Source: Sporosarcina luteola
GTDB lineage: Bacteria > Bacillota > Bacilli > Bacillales_A > Planococcaceae
DNA length: 64,000 nucleotides
Assembly (NCBI RefSeq): GCF_007991495.1
Contig: NZ_BJYL01000024.1
Coordinates: forward strand, 24,689 to 88,688
Direction of reading: 5' to 3'
Shown here piece after piece: positions 15,814 to 25,230 of this stretch. The notes under the pieces are model-generated. The model worked only from the letters and a program-made list of their open reading frames with translations. It was not told the origin of the DNA and made no database searches. The position numbers were made by a program, and so were the translations under genes. Within the stretch, counting starts at the first letter, position 1; each line of letters starts with the position of its first letter.

Positions 15814-16862
15814 TGGCTATTAATCTTCAAGAACCACGTACTATGCTCGCTCTCGTAGAGCGGATGGTTACACCTAAAACATTCCTACGGGATACTTTTT
15901 TCAAGAATACAGAAATATCTACAACTGATTTGGTTGATGTGGATTTCGTAAAGGGGAACCGAAAACTTGCTCCTTTCGTGCACCCGAAAATCGGAGGAAA
16001 GGTCGTAGAGAATTCAGGCTATCAAACGATGACGTTCAAGCCTCCACTTGTCGCTCCGGACAAAGTGACGACGGCATTTGATCTTATGAAAAGAACTGCA
16101 GGCGAACATATCTATTCTGGTAAAACTCCGCAACAGCGAGCCGGGGAGAAACTTGTCCGTGATCTTGCGGAACTTGATGACATGATTACGCGGAGAGAAG
16201 AGGCTATGTGTGCTCAGGCGCTCTTTACAGGCCAAATTGAAGTAATTGGCGAAGGACTTGATCATGTAATCGAATTCGGCTTTTCAAACAAGGAAACACT
16301 TTCCGGGACAGATAGATGGAATGACCCGTCGGCCGATCCTATTAAAGATTTGAAGCGTTGGATTCGACAAGTTCAGATCAAAGGTATGCTGAATCCGGAT
16401 ATGGTTGTCATGTCTTCGGACGTATCTGATGCTTTTATTAGAAATGAAACAGTTCAAAAGTTGTTGAACATTCGAAACCTGACAGTCGGGGAAGTCCGAA
16501 CAGCACGTGAATTACCTGATGGCGTTTCGTATATCGGTACATTAACGGGGTTAGGACTCGATATCTACGAATACAATGAGTATTTCTTGGATGATTTTAC
16601 TGATGAGAACAACCCTGTCACAAAGCCAATAGTTCCGGAAGGGACAGTAACATTGTTGTCTTCTCGCGCAAATTACACTATGGCGTACGGTGCTATTACT
16701 CTCATTGATAAAGATAGCGGTGCTTTCGTAACATATGAAGCGAAGCGTGTTCCAGATCAATGGGTCGAAAAACGTCCCGACCGTCAGTTTTTAGCTTTAC
16801 AATCCCGTCCTTTGCCAATTCCACGTGAAGTTGATTCGTGGTTTGTTGCAAAGGTGTTGTGA
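15813..16862 (+). CDS. Major capsid protein, lambda gpE family
   Basis: The 349-residue protein fits the lambda E length. Its N-terminal RTMLALVERMVTPKTFLRDTFF and the middle APFVHPKIGGKVVENSGYQT are characteristic of family E capsids; DLAELDDMITRREEAMCAQAL forms the spine-helix region. It forms the HK97-fold shell. Translation is coupled to the decoration gene (start overlaps its stop). Confidence 0.95.
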   Translation: MAINLQEPRTMLALVERMVTPKTFLRDTFFKNTEISTTDLVDVDFVKGNRKLAPFVHPKIGGKVVENSGYQTMTFKPPLVAPDKVTTAFDLMKRTAGEHIYSGKTPQQRAGEKLVRDLAELDDMITRREEAMCAQALFTGQIEVIGEGLDHVIEFGFSNKETLSGTDRWNDPSADPIKDLKRWIRQVQIKGMLNPDMVVMSSDVSDAFIRNETVQKLLNIRNLTVGEVRTARELPDGVSYIGTLTGLGLDIYEYNEYFLDDFTDENNPVTKPIVPEGTVTLLSSRANYTMAYGAITLIDKDSGAFVTYEAKRVPDQWVEKRPDRQFLALQSRPLPIPREVDSWFVAKVL

Positions 16863-16873
16863 GGTGAATGAAT

Positions 16874-17224
16874 ATGCCGATTAGAGCATTAGAAACAATC
16901 CGTCATAGCGGAATGGTGTATAAGCCTGGCGACATCGTCAATGGTCTTTCTGATAGCGAGAAAGAGAGACTATTACTCTTGAAATCAGCTGAACGGGTTG
17001 AAACCTTTTCTGATGTCGTTGAAGTAGTTCAGGAAGTTGATGTGGATCCGGAACTTTTCAAGGAGCTGCGTGACGACCTTGATGCGAACTATAATGCCGA
17101 CGAACTGAAACGAGCAGCCAAGAATGCAGGCGTCCAGTTTGACGCTAAGGATACAAAAGAAAAGGTCATGGAAGCTGTTATTAAACAGGGCAAGGTAGAA
17201 TTATTGCTCGAAGATGGTGAGTGA
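16874..17224 (+). CDS. Head-tail module protein with HeH/LEM-like C-terminus
   Basis: The 116-residue protein starts at the ATG spaced seven bases from GAGGTG; ATG 16868 is too close. The N-terminal ~50 residues form a small beta domain (HSGMVYKPGDIVNGLSDSEKERL). The C-terminus DELKRAAKNAGVQFDAKDTK resembles a HeH/LEM helix-extension-helix fold seen in phage connector-region proteins. Function is unproven; position suggests a head completion role. Confidence 0.7.
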   Translation: MPIRALETIRHSGMVYKPGDIVNGLSDSEKERLLLLKSAERVETFSDVVEVVQEVDVDPELFKELRDDLDANYNADELKRAAKNAGVQFDAKDTKEKVMEAVIKQGKVELLLEDGE

Positions 17225-17225
17225 T

Positions 17226-17543
17226 ATGAATTTCAAGGACTTGATTGAGGACGACCTTAAAACATTCGTCAATCCAGATGAATTTGGTGAACCAGCCATT
17301 ATTGAGGGAGAATCGGTCATAGTTGTCCCAGATGCCGATAAAATGAAAGAGCGACAATTAGCAAAAGGATTGGAAGGGGAGCTTCATAACGAGGAGCTCC
17401 TTTTTTATGTAGAAAAATCACAGTTGTCATTTTATCCTCGGCCAGACAACACAGCTGTTATTGATGGCGTTAAGTGGCGTATTACAGATGTCCAAGAAGA
17501 TGCCGGACTATTTACGATCACTGTGGAGTTGATTAGCGGATGA
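17226..17543 (+). CDS. Head-tail joining protein (gpFII-like)
   Basis: The 105-residue protein contains DLKTFVNPDEFGEPAIIEG, a motif of phage head-tail attachment proteins, and a beta-rich C-terminus (VIDGVKWRITDVQEDAGLF). It probably caps the filled head and forms the tail docking site. The start is ATG 17226 or 17214. It overlaps the next gene by four bases. Confidence 0.75.
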   Translation: MNFKDLIEDDLKTFVNPDEFGEPAIIEGESVIVVPDADKMKERQLAKGLEGELHNEELLFYVEKSQLSFYPRPDNTAVIDGVKWRITDVQEDAGLFTITVELISG

Positions 17544-18109
17544 GAGTTGTCGTTGAAATAGATCAAGCAACAGTCCGTTATGTGCAATTGCGTCTTGGCG
17601 AATTCGACAAGCGAGCTCCTAACGCGATTTCTAATGCTCTGAATCGTGGTATGTCCAATATCAATACGAATGTGAGAAAAGAGATTCGAAAAGATTATCA
17701 CATTAAGGCAGGGGATATCAATGCCACGTTATCCAAAATTCGGGCCACAAGAGGATCCCTTAGCTCGGGAGTCGTTTCTAAAGGCAGCTTGATCGGACTC
17801 GATAAATTCAAGGTATCACCTAGGACAATCAATCCAAACAGAAAAACACCTTTAACTGTAGCGGTGAAAAAGAGTGGTGGTAGCAAAGTGCCTGGGGCGT
17901 TCATGGCTGATATCAGTGGGCCTAAGTTATTTATGAGAATCAAGAAGTCGAGACTCCCGATTCGTCGATTATTCGGTCCCTCAGTGCCACAAATGCTCGG
18001 TCGTAAAGACATTCGCGACAAAATCGAACAGGATGGCCGTGACACATTTGAACGGCGCCTACAGCATGAAATCAGTCGCATTTTGGACATGGGGAGGAAT
18101 AAACGATGA
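17540..18109 (+). CDS. Minor tail protein Z family
   Basis: The 189-residue basic protein carries features of the prophage minor tail protein Z family: NAISNALNRGMSNINTNVRKEI near 30-51, KDYHIKAGDINATL, and a C-terminal LFGPSVPQMLG. It takes part in tail completion. It overlaps its neighbours by four bases on both sides, indicating a tight operon. Confidence 0.85.
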   Translation: MRVVVEIDQATVRYVQLRLGEFDKRAPNAISNALNRGMSNINTNVRKEIRKDYHIKAGDINATLSKIRATRGSLSSGVVSKGSLIGLDKFKVSPRTINPNRKTPLTVAVKKSGGSKVPGAFMADISGPKLFMRIKKSRLPIRRLFGPSVPQMLGRKDIRDKIEQDGRDTFERRLQHEISRILDMGRNKR

Positions 18110-18570
18110 TTCCTTTGTTTTTGCAGTCGGCTTTAAAAGCGAAAATTGAATCGGTGCTCGATGGAAGACTACTATCGTCGCAAGAAGAGAAGCTGAAAAA
18201 AATTCCTGTATTTGAGCAGCATCTACCAAGGAAAGTGAAATCCACATCCCGTAATCCAGACAACACGAATTATCCATGTGTAGTTGTCTATCTGGATGAA
18301 TGGGAATCAGGACAAGCAAAAATCCTCTTTATCGTTGCTACCCATGACGATAGTGACGATAACCAAGGCTATAAGGATGCTGTCAATATTGCGGAGAGGG
18401 TCAATCAGGAACTCGTAAGAAATCCTATGATCGATGAACGTTTTGAATTGCAAGACACCCCCAAATGGCATTATAGCGATCAAGAGAATTACCCCTTTTT
18501 CTTCGCTTGGGGAGAAACGTATTGGACTATTCCACGCGTTGAGCGTGATGATGTGGAGGCAATGATATGA
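18106..18570 (+). CDS. Probable tail terminator/completion protein
   Basis: The 154-residue protein lies between the Z-like and sheath genes, the usual place of the tail terminator. It contains YPCVVVYLDEWESGQAKILFIVATHDDSDDNQGY, a beta-alpha pattern similar to tail-completion proteins such as lambda gpU. The family is assigned from size, position and pattern only. Confidence 0.65.
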   Translation: MIPLFLQSALKAKIESVLDGRLLSSQEEKLKKIPVFEQHLPRKVKSTSRNPDNTNYPCVVVYLDEWESGQAKILFIVATHDDSDDNQGYKDAVNIAERVNQELVRNPMIDERFELQDTPKWHYSDQENYPFFFAWGETYWTIPRVERDDVEAMI

Positions 18571-18881
18571 AAATGAGTGAAAAAGTAACAAAAGAAATGG
18601 TCGAAAAGGCTCTGACGGAACAAAAAGTTCCTGAAGAGCCTTTGGTGTATTGTGGACCGTCTTTTCCAGCAGGCTCCTTACCACAGTATGCTGTTTTTAA
18701 AAACGGCATCCCAAAACAGGCCAAGGAAGCTGGAAAGGATTGCCCTGCGCTGATGCATTTATTTAAACCGGTTTCCAAATTGGCAGAAACTCGTGTGAAC
18801 CTCGGTAAAGTTGGTTCCAGAGACTTTCAGTTATATCAATCAGTAACAAATTATTTTCAAGAAAGGGGGAATAGGCTATGA
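18567..18881 (+). CDS. Small protein upstream of sheath, unknown
   Basis: The 104-residue product starts at ATG overlapping the previous stop (ATGA). It contains a Pro/Gly-rich middle (PLVYCGPSFPAGSLPQYAVF) and FKPVSKLAETRVNLGKVGS. Proteins with this pattern regularly precede the sheath gene in Bacillota contractile phages. No function is known to me. Confidence 0.65.
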   Translation: MKMSEKVTKEMVEKALTEQKVPEEPLVYCGPSFPAGSLPQYAVFKNGIPKQAKEAGKDCPALMHLFKPVSKLAETRVNLGKVGSRDFQLYQSVTNYFQERGNRL

Positions 18882-20323
18882 GTTATAACCATGGTATTAA
18901 TATACAAGAAAACGCAACATCCATTATCCCTCCGATCCAATCTGATGCCGGTGTCCAGGTTATTGTTGGCACGGCTCCAGTCAATTTAACCGAGAATCCT
19001 TCTGCAGCTGTAAACAAACCAGTAATCATTTACAACTGGAAAGAAGCAGTAGAGAAAATGGGATATGACGATGATTGGGAAAAATTCACACTTTGTCAGT
19101 CGATGGATGCATCCTTCCGTGTTTTCAACATTGCACCCATCATTTTGATTAACGTGTTGGATCCTTCAAGACACTTCACAGAAGTACCTGACGCTTCTGT
19201 GTCGATTGTAAACAGTGAAGCCCTCATAAAAGAAAAAGGAATCTTGCTTAAAACGATCACCGTGAAATCGGCTTCTGAGGACCTAGTATTTGGTAGTGAC
19301 TACCTGACTGGCTTTGATCGTGACGGCTATGTTGCCATTACGATGTTGAGAGAGAATCTTTCTACTGGATCTATCACTGTCTCTTACAAGAAAATCGACT
19401 CATCAATGGTGACGGAAAATGACATTATCGGTGGGTATGACATTTCTTCAGGTACGTATGAGGGTCTTGAAGTTATTAATCAAGTGTACCCTATGTTAAA
19501 TATTGTTCCGGGATTGATCTTGGCCCCAGGATGGTCGCATAAGCCGGTTATCGGCGCAGTTATTGACGCAAAAACGCGTTCTATCAATTCTAGCTTCAAT
19601 GCTCATAATGTCTTAGACATTGATAGTAGCGAAGTGAAAAGTTATCAAGACGCGCCTTCGTGGAAAAGCGAAAACAGCTACACAAGCAAAGATTCTACTG
19701 TATGCTTCCCGAAAGCGAAAATCGGTGATAAAACATACTGGCTGAGCGCTTTAACTGCGGCATTGATGGCTTTTACTGATGCCCAAAACGACGATGTGCC
19801 GTTTGTGTCGCCATCGAATAAACGTCTTCCAATCACCGGTACGGTGTTAGCAGACGGAACTAGTCTCTACCTAGATCAGCCTCAAGGGAACTTCCTGAAT
19901 GGTTCAGGGATTGTGACGGCCATTAACATTAATGGTTGGAGGTTATGGGGCAATAATACAGCTGCATATCCAAGCACGTCAGACGTGAAGGATCGTTTCA
20001 TTCCGATTCGGCGCATGTTCAACTGGTGGGGAAATACCTTCATTCAAACGTACTTTAACAAAGTAGATGACCCAACAAACTTCAGATTGATTGAATCCAT
20101 CGTTGATAGCGAAAATATCAGAGCAAATGGATTTAAAGCGCGGGGGCAAATTGCGGGGGCGGTAATCGAGTTCCGACAAGAAGACAACCCAGTGACCGAC
20201 CTTTTGAACGGACGCATTCAATTCATTCAAAAGGTAGCGTTCTTTACGCCTGCTGAATATATCGTGAACGTCTTGGAATTCGACCCAACAATCTTAACAA
20301 ATGCACTATTTGGAGGTGAGTAA
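18878..20323 (+). CDS. Contractile tail sheath protein
   Basis: The 481-residue protein is P2 FI-like. The N-terminus NHGINIQENATSIIPPIQSD and the following VQVIVGTAPVN are typical sheath openings; the C-terminal domain has RRMFNWWGNTFIQTYFNKVDD, GRIQFIQKVAFFTPAEYIVN. The sheath surrounds the tube and contracts on infection, so this is a myovirus-type phage despite its lambda-like head. Confidence 0.95.
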   Translation: MSYNHGINIQENATSIIPPIQSDAGVQVIVGTAPVNLTENPSAAVNKPVIIYNWKEAVEKMGYDDDWEKFTLCQSMDASFRVFNIAPIILINVLDPSRHFTEVPDASVSIVNSEALIKEKGILLKTITVKSASEDLVFGSDYLTGFDRDGYVAITMLRENLSTGSITVSYKKIDSSMVTENDIIGGYDISSGTYEGLEVINQVYPMLNIVPGLILAPGWSHKPVIGAVIDAKTRSINSSFNAHNVLDIDSSEVKSYQDAPSWKSENSYTSKDSTVCFPKAKIGDKTYWLSALTAALMAFTDAQNDDVPFVSPSNKRLPITGTVLADGTSLYLDQPQGNFLNGSGIVTAININGWRLWGNNTAAYPSTSDVKDRFIPIRRMFNWWGNTFIQTYFNKVDDPTNFRLIESIVDSENIRANGFKARGQIAGAVIEFRQEDNPVTDLLNGRIQFIQKVAFFTPAEYIVNVLEFDPTILTNALFGGE

Positions 20324-20324
20324 T

Positions 20325-20843
20325 TTGACCGGTACTATTCCAGAAAAAGTAGTTAACTTCAACGTCTATAATGATGCCGATAAGTTAGTAGGGGTATCAA
20401 ATGAAATTACTCTTCCCGACTTTGAAGCGATGACAGAAACAGTGTCAGGGGCTGGAATTGCAGGGGAATACGAATCAACAACCCCTGGTCATTTCAGCTC
20501 GCAAACAATCGAAGTATCTTTCAGAACGATAAGTGATTCGTCATTCCAGTTCTTGAAAAATCGCGGGCAAACCATTGTCTTGCGTGCTGCTCAACAAAGT
20601 TATGACGTTACGGGAGGAAAGACAAGTATTCGCCCCTTGAAAATTACGATTCGAGGAATCCCTAAATCGTTAAGTCTGGGAAAAGTCGGCGTCGGTACGC
20701 CAACAGAAACAGCAGCAACTATTGAAATTCTATATATCAAAATCGAAGAAAGTGGCAGGACGTTGCTTGAGTTGGATAAATTGAACTCGATTTATATCGT
20801 CGATGGTGACGATCTACTTGAAGACGTCCGAAATGCCATTTAA
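20325..20843 (+). CDS. Tail tube protein, P2 FII-like
   Basis: The 172-residue product starts at the TTG seven bases after GGAGGTG; the in-frame ATG 20301 lies inside the sheath gene. TGTIPEKVVNFNVYNDADKLVGVSNEITLPDFEAMT and the later GGKTSIRPLKITIRGIPKSL match tube (FII) proteins of P2-like tails. It polymerises inside the sheath. Confidence 0.9.
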   Translation: MTGTIPEKVVNFNVYNDADKLVGVSNEITLPDFEAMTETVSGAGIAGEYESTTPGHFSSQTIEVSFRTISDSSFQFLKNRGQTIVLRAAQQSYDVTGGKTSIRPLKITIRGIPKSLSLGKVGVGTPTETAATIEILYIKIEESGRTLLELDKLNSIYIVDGDDLLEDVRNAI

Positions 20844-20857
20844 CAGGAGGAATTCAG

Positions 20858-21154
20858 ATGCCACAATCTAATGAGTATTTAATCCAATTTAAAAAGCCAT
20901 ATACATTTGAAGGAAACGAGCATACAGAGGTCGACCTCTCGAATTTAGAAAATTTGACAACAGGCGACTTAATTCGAGCTGATGGTCAGTTTGGCGAATC
21001 TGGCCAATTCGCAGTCATGAATGAGATGACAACAGGATATGCATGTATCTTGGCGGCTAAGGCAACTGGCAAGCCCGTTGAATTCTTCCAGCAGTTGCCT
21101 GCAGTGGAAGGTGTAAAAGTGAAGCGTGTCGTTATGGGTTTCTTCAACGCGTAG
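20858..21154 (+). CDS. Tail assembly chaperone, short form (gpE-like)
   Basis: The 98-residue protein has the tail assembly chaperone pattern: YTFEGNEHTEVDLSNLENLTTGDL and VKVKRVVMGFFNA at the end. It coats the tape measure protein during tail assembly. The last codons carry a frameshift site that gives a longer form, annotated separately. It sits between tube and tape measure genes, the fixed place of this family. Confidence 0.9.
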   Translation: MPQSNEYLIQFKKPYTFEGNEHTEVDLSNLENLTTGDLIRADGQFGESGQFAVMNEMTTGYACILAAKATGKPVEFFQQLPAVEGVKVKRVVMGFFNA

Positions 21155-21348
21155 GCACAATAAAACGAGAAAACAATAAATATCTCAAACAAACGGACGG
21201 ACGTACACTGCGAAAAGTGTGCGTCCGTCTTTCTGTGTCTACCTTTACGAGCATCGACTATTTCGAAAGATTGATGCCAAAAGATTTGCGGATGGTCATT
21301 GACGAAATCGCGGAGGTGAACAAGTCCCATGAATCAAAAAAGCTATGA
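20858..21348 (+). CDS. Tail assembly chaperone, -1 frameshift long form (E+E')
   Basis: The zero frame reads ATG GGT TTC with G-GGT-TTC as an X-XXY-YYZ slippery site at 21136-21142, four codons before its TAG. A -1 slip enters a frame fully open to TGA at 21346-21348. The extension of about 70 residues contains FTSIDYFERLMPKDLRMVID, the expected E' core. P2 and lambda make E+E' or G+GT the same way. The long form overlaps the tape measure start by 20 bases. Confidence 0.85.
21136..21142 (+). promoter_or_regulatory. -1 ribosomal frameshift slippery site GGGTTTC
   Basis: The heptamer fits X-XXY-YYZ in the reading frame of the short chaperone. The downstream -1 frame has no stop for 68 codons. 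A strong 13-bp hairpin stands 54 bases downstream, farther than a usual stimulator. Confidence 0.8.
21197..21228 (+). other. 13-bp stem-loop in chaperone frameshift region
   Basis: ACGGACGTACACT pairs with AGTGTGCGTCCGT, one T·G pair, with loop GCGAAA. CTTTCTGTG follows. It may assist frameshifting or partly attenuate transcription before the tape measure gene. Confidence 0.6.
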
Positions 21349-23989
21349 AATAGCGTTTCGACTTGGCGCTAAAATGGACTCTTCCCTTCGAACTGCTTTT
21401 GCCAGTGCGAACAAAAATATGAATCAACTGAATCGTAATTCCGGCACCCTAACACGGACCACCGGTACTCTTACACGAACGATGGGTTCACTAACTGGTG
21501 CTGTGGGAAGCGTTGCACCTGCGGTTGGTAATATGACGAGAAGCGTTTCACGCAATGTAGCTTCTGGAATAATTGCTCCATTTCAGAGTGCGATAGGAAT
21601 GGTAAAACAATACGCTGGGGCACTCGGTTTATTATCAGGTGGAGCACTCGCGGCATCTGGTATGAATCGATTATCCGCTATTGAAAATGCTCAAACTTCT
21701 TTGACCGTTATGATGGGCGATGCAAAAAAGGCGAAAGTATTTTTGGATGAGGTTCTGGCATTCGCCAAGACAACACCTTTTGCTTTTCCTGACTTGGCTG
21801 AAACAGCGAGGAACTTGATTGCCTTCGGTATGGATGCAAAAAAAGTCGTTCCAACGATGCAGGCTATTGGAGATGCGGCAGCAGCTAGTGGTAAAGGGTC
21901 TGAGGGGCTTAGACAGATCGCGAGTGCCTTTGGTGCAATGCAAGTATCTGGAACTCTAAGCCTTGGAGAAATAAATCGGTTGATGGATGCTGGAATACCA
22001 GCGTTAAAGATTATGGCCAATCAGACCGGGACTTCTGTTGATAAATTAAAGAAGCAAATATCTAAAGGAATGTTTGAATCCGGACAAGCCATTGATATGC
22101 TCGTAAAAGGCATGCAAGAGGGGACAAAAGGCATTGCGGGAGAGACTGCTGCAATGTCTGGAATTATGGAACAAACAAAAAAGAACTGGACAGGATCCGT
22201 CGACAGTTTGAAATCTTCAATATCCTCTACAATGGCAACGATCATGGAGCCTGCAAAGCCTCACATTCAGGCAGCTATGGCATGGTTTGGCAAGACCTTT
22301 TCAAAGCTCCCTCCAGTTGTTTTTAAGGCAGTTGAAATGGCAAAGCCAGCATTCTCTGGAATTGTAAAAGCAGCTAAAACAACTGGAAAAGCCATTAGTG
22401 GAATATTTAATACGTTCAAGGGTGGCGCCGGTACAATCAAAGGGATTCTTTCATTCCGAAGCATGGGGCTTTCAAAAGAACAGACTGATACTGTCATCAA
22501 ATTGATTCAAACAGTCAAACAAAACTTCAAGCTCGCCTTTTCCCAAATCGCAGAATATGCACCCATTGTGTTTACTTCAATTCGAAACGTTTTTTCGAAA
22601 GTCGGTCCATTCGTTTCGAAAGCGGCAGACGGCTTTAAGGCATATAGCGACAAGGTACGAGAAATATCAACGTTAGTTGCTCCATATATAAAAGCGGGAT
22701 TAAGTGCAGTAATCGGCGTTGTGAAGGATGTAGTAGGCAGAATAGCTGAATTCTGGAATGAAAACGGAGCGGAAATTATACAGGCAGTAAAGAATGTCGC
22801 CAAAGTAATCGGTGGCTTTTTTAAGTTTTTAGCTCCGGTTGTGCTTTTTATAGTGAAAATGATTTGGGAGAACGTGAAGGGTGTCATTCGTGGTGGACTA
22901 AATATCATCTTGGGGCTCGTGAAAATTTTCTCTTCGCTTTTTACCGGAAACTGGAAAGGGCTTTGGGAAGGGGTAAAAAGACTCTTAGGAGGGGCGATTG
23001 AATTCCTTTGGAATCTATGGAACCTCCTGATGATGGGGCGACTCGTGAAAGGCGTTGCTACAGTCGTTAAGTCCATTATAGGCTTCTTCAAAGGTCTTGG
23101 TCCCAAATTGGCAACGAATGTCCAATATTATTACCACCTATTCATGGACAAGTTTTATCAAATCGGTATTGGAATACTCCGTACGATTGCTAGTTCAATC
23201 GGCAAAATAGTTGGAGTCGCGCGTAATGCCGTTACCAACTTTATAACGGTTTTTCAAACGGCAAGGACATTCGGAGTCAATATTTTCATGTCGATTGTTT
23301 CGGCTGTCAGAAACTTGTTTTCCAATGTTTTTGGCTATATAAGTAATATCATTTCGACCGTTGTAAGCGGAACAGTCAGTAGAATAAGCGGGTTTATAAC
23401 TTCTGTCAAAGGATTTATATTAACTTTGCAGACTAACATTTATTCTATTTTTATGAATCTGCAAACAGTCATGGCTACACCCTTCAATTACTTGAAGACC
23501 ATCGTACAAAATGTAGTGTCCGGAGCCACTGGTCTTGTAAAGGGCTTATTCGATGGCGTTACTGCAGCTGGACGCGGAGCGATTAATGGTTTGGTTGCAG
23601 CTGCTAACGCGATGATAGGCGGCGTGAACAAACTGAGTTTCAAAGTTCCCGATTGGGTTCCGTTAATTGGTGGAGAGTCGTTCGGCTTTAACTTATCCAA
23701 AATCCCGATGTTAGCAAAGGGTGGAATAACCACAGGCCCTACTCTTGCTATGATCGGTGAGGGTGCTGAGCAGGAAGCAGTACTTCCTTTGTCTAAATTA
23801 AATGCTTTGCATAATCCGCAAAAGGGCAATGGAAATTCCAGCAATCAATATGTGTACAGCCCTTCTTATCATTTCCATGGAAGCACATCCAAAGAAGAAG
23901 TCGAAAAGGTAGATAGTGATAGTAAGCGAGATTTCAATCGCTTGATCCGTGAAAAAGAGGAAGATAATGATAGATTATCGTTCGCGTAA
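21329..23989 (+). CDS. Tail tape measure protein
   Basis: The 886-residue protein has a Thr/Gly-repeat N-terminus, then the tape-measure N-terminal domain ALTGM-like region with SLTVMMGDAKKAKVFLDEVLAFAKTTPF (near 125-152) and LMDAGIPALKIMANQTG. Several long hydrophobic stretches occupy about 460-700. A GGITTGPTLAMIGEGAEQEAVLPLSKL C-terminal signature is present near 800. It sets tail length and probably aids DNA entry. The predicted tail is fairly short for a myovirus. Confidence 0.95.
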   Translation: MNQKSYEIAFRLGAKMDSSLRTAFASANKNMNQLNRNSGTLTRTTGTLTRTMGSLTGAVGSVAPAVGNMTRSVSRNVASGIIAPFQSAIGMVKQYAGALGLLSGGALAASGMNRLSAIENAQTSLTVMMGDAKKAKVFLDEVLAFAKTTPFAFPDLAETARNLIAFGMDAKKVVPTMQAIGDAAAASGKGSEGLRQIASAFGAMQVSGTLSLGEINRLMDAGIPALKIMANQTGTSVDKLKKQISKGMFESGQAIDMLVKGMQEGTKGIAGETAAMSGIMEQTKKNWTGSVDSLKSSISSTMATIMEPAKPHIQAAMAWFGKTFSKLPPVVFKAVEMAKPAFSGIVKAAKTTGKAISGIFNTFKGGAGTIKGILSFRSMGLSKEQTDTVIKLIQTVKQNFKLAFSQIAEYAPIVFTSIRNVFSKVGPFVSKAADGFKAYSDKVREISTLVAPYIKAGLSAVIGVVKDVVGRIAEFWNENGAEIIQAVKNVAKVIGGFFKFLAPVVLFIVKMIWENVKGVIRGGLNIILGLVKIFSSLFTGNWKGLWEGVKRLLGGAIEFLWNLWNLLMMGRLVKGVATVVKSIIGFFKGLGPKLATNVQYYYHLFMDKFYQIGIGILRTIASSIGKIVGVARNAVTNFITVFQTARTFGVNIFMSIVSAVRNLFSNVFGYISNIISTVVSGTVSRISGFITSVKGFILTLQTNIYSIFMNLQTVMATPFNYLKTIVQNVVSGATGLVKGLFDGVTAAGRGAINGLVAAANAMIGGVNKLSFKVPDWVPLIGGESFGFNLSKIPMLAKGGITTGPTLAMIGEGAEQEAVLPLSKLNALHNPQKGNGNSSNQYVYSPSYHFHGSTSKEEVEKVDSDSKRDFNRLIREKEEDNDRLSFA

Positions 23990-24001
23990 AGGAGTGGTTT
24001 C

Positions 24002-24211
24002 ATGACGTATGCGACTGTTCAAGGAGATACATGGGATATCTTGTCAAAAAAAGTTTACGGCTCTGAGTTTCATACGGATATGTTGATGAAGGCTAACCCT
24101 GATGTAGTGGACGTAATCATGTTTTCCTCCGGTGTGCTATTGCTAGTTCCAGAAATAGATACCGTTGAACAATTTGACAGCCTACCACCCTGGAAGAGGG
24201 TGTCGAATTGA
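24002..24211 (+). CDS. Tail protein X, LysM-like
   Basis: The 69-residue protein is a short LysM-like domain: YATVQGDTWDILSKKVYG, then MLMKANPDV and GVLLLVPEI. This is the P2 gpX family, a hub/tail-tube junction protein. Its stop overlaps the TTG start of the D gene. Confidence 0.9.
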   Translation: MTYATVQGDTWDILSKKVYGSEFHTDMLMKANPDVVDVIMFSSGVLLLVPEIDTVEQFDSLPPWKRVSN

Positions 24212-25230
24212 AGGCGAGAAGAGCTTATATTGCATTGGAATATAACGGCGTTGACATTACAGAAGATCTTGGCAAGGATCTTCTGTCTTTTACTTATACG
24301 GACAATGCAGGCGGAAGCGCCGATGATGTGGCTGTAGAAATTTCCGACGTCAAAAGAAAGTGGATTTCGAACTGGATGTTTCAAAAGGGCGATACTTTTG
24401 TAGCAAGCATTATCACGGTGAATTGGAGAAAAGATGGCGAGAAAAAGAAATTGCCTTGCGGTTTTTTCGTGGTGGATGAACCTGAATACCGTGGCCGTCC
24501 GTCTGTCATTAGTTTAAAGGGTATTTCCATCCCCAAGAATCGGAATTTCATGGACTTAAAACGTAGTAAGTCCTGGAAGGGGATCACCCTTAAAGCGATG
24601 GGAGCAGACATTGCTAAGCGATATGGACTTCAACTTTTTTATGACAGCAAAGATAATCCGGTTTTCAAGGACCGACAACAGAAGGATGAAGAAGACTCTG
24701 CATTTTTACAGAAAGCCTGTGGGGATGAAGGTTTCTCCTTAAAAGTTACTGACATGAAAATAATCATATTCAAGGAATCTGAATACGAGCAAAAAAAGCC
24801 AATTGCAACCTTTCATGAAAGTGACAGCACGGTTCTCAACTATTCATTCAAATCGACTGAAACGAATACTGCATATGCTGGCGTCCAGCTTAAATATTTC
24901 GACGCAAAGAAAAAGAAAACGATTCAATACTTATTTGCTCCAAAAAATATCAATAAAGACGAAGACCGTATTTATAAAATCAATAAACGTGTTGCGAACC
25001 TTGACGAAGCACAAAGGCTTGCCAAAGCAACATTGCGCAAGCTAAATCGTAAGGAAATGAAAGCGACGCTTGAAATTGTAGGAGATACAAGGATATTGGC
25101 TTCTTCCACGATTGAGTTGGAAGGCTTCGGCAGTTTCAGCGGGAAATATTATGTCGAGAAGGCATCTCATTCTTTATCGGGCTATAAAACTACCTTGGAA
25201 CTGCACAAGGTGCTGACAGGGGGTTATTAA
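24208..25230 (+). CDS. Baseplate hub protein, P2 gpD family
   Basis: The 340-residue protein starts at TTG overlapping the X stop. It contains YTDNAGGSADDVAVEISD, WKGITLKAMGADIAKRYG, EDSAFLQKACGDEGFSLKVTD and SFKSTETNTAYAGVQLKYFDA, all characteristic of the late control gene D/hub family. Together with the spike it forms the central baseplate hub. Confidence 0.9.
   Translation: MKARRAYIALEYNGVDITEDLGKDLLSFTYTDNAGGSADDVAVEISDVKRKWISNWMFQKGDTFVASIITVNWRKDGEKKKLPCGFFVVDEPEYRGRPSVISLKGISIPKNRNFMDLKRSKSWKGITLKAMGADIAKRYGLQLFYDSKDNPVFKDRQQKDEEDSAFLQKACGDEGFSLKVTDMKIIIFKESEYEQKKPIATFHESDSTVLNYSFKSTETNTAYAGVQLKYFDAKKKKTIQYLFAPKNINKDEDRIYKINKRVANLDEAQRLAKATLRKLNRKEMKATLEIVGDTRILASSTIELEGFGSFSGKYYVEKASHSLSGYKTTLELHKVLTGGY

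Noticed and set aside
22507..23106. 199-codon frame on the minus strand inside the tape measure gene
   Set aside because: It mirrors the codon structure of a clearly coding + strand gene, has no ribosome site and a low-complexity product.
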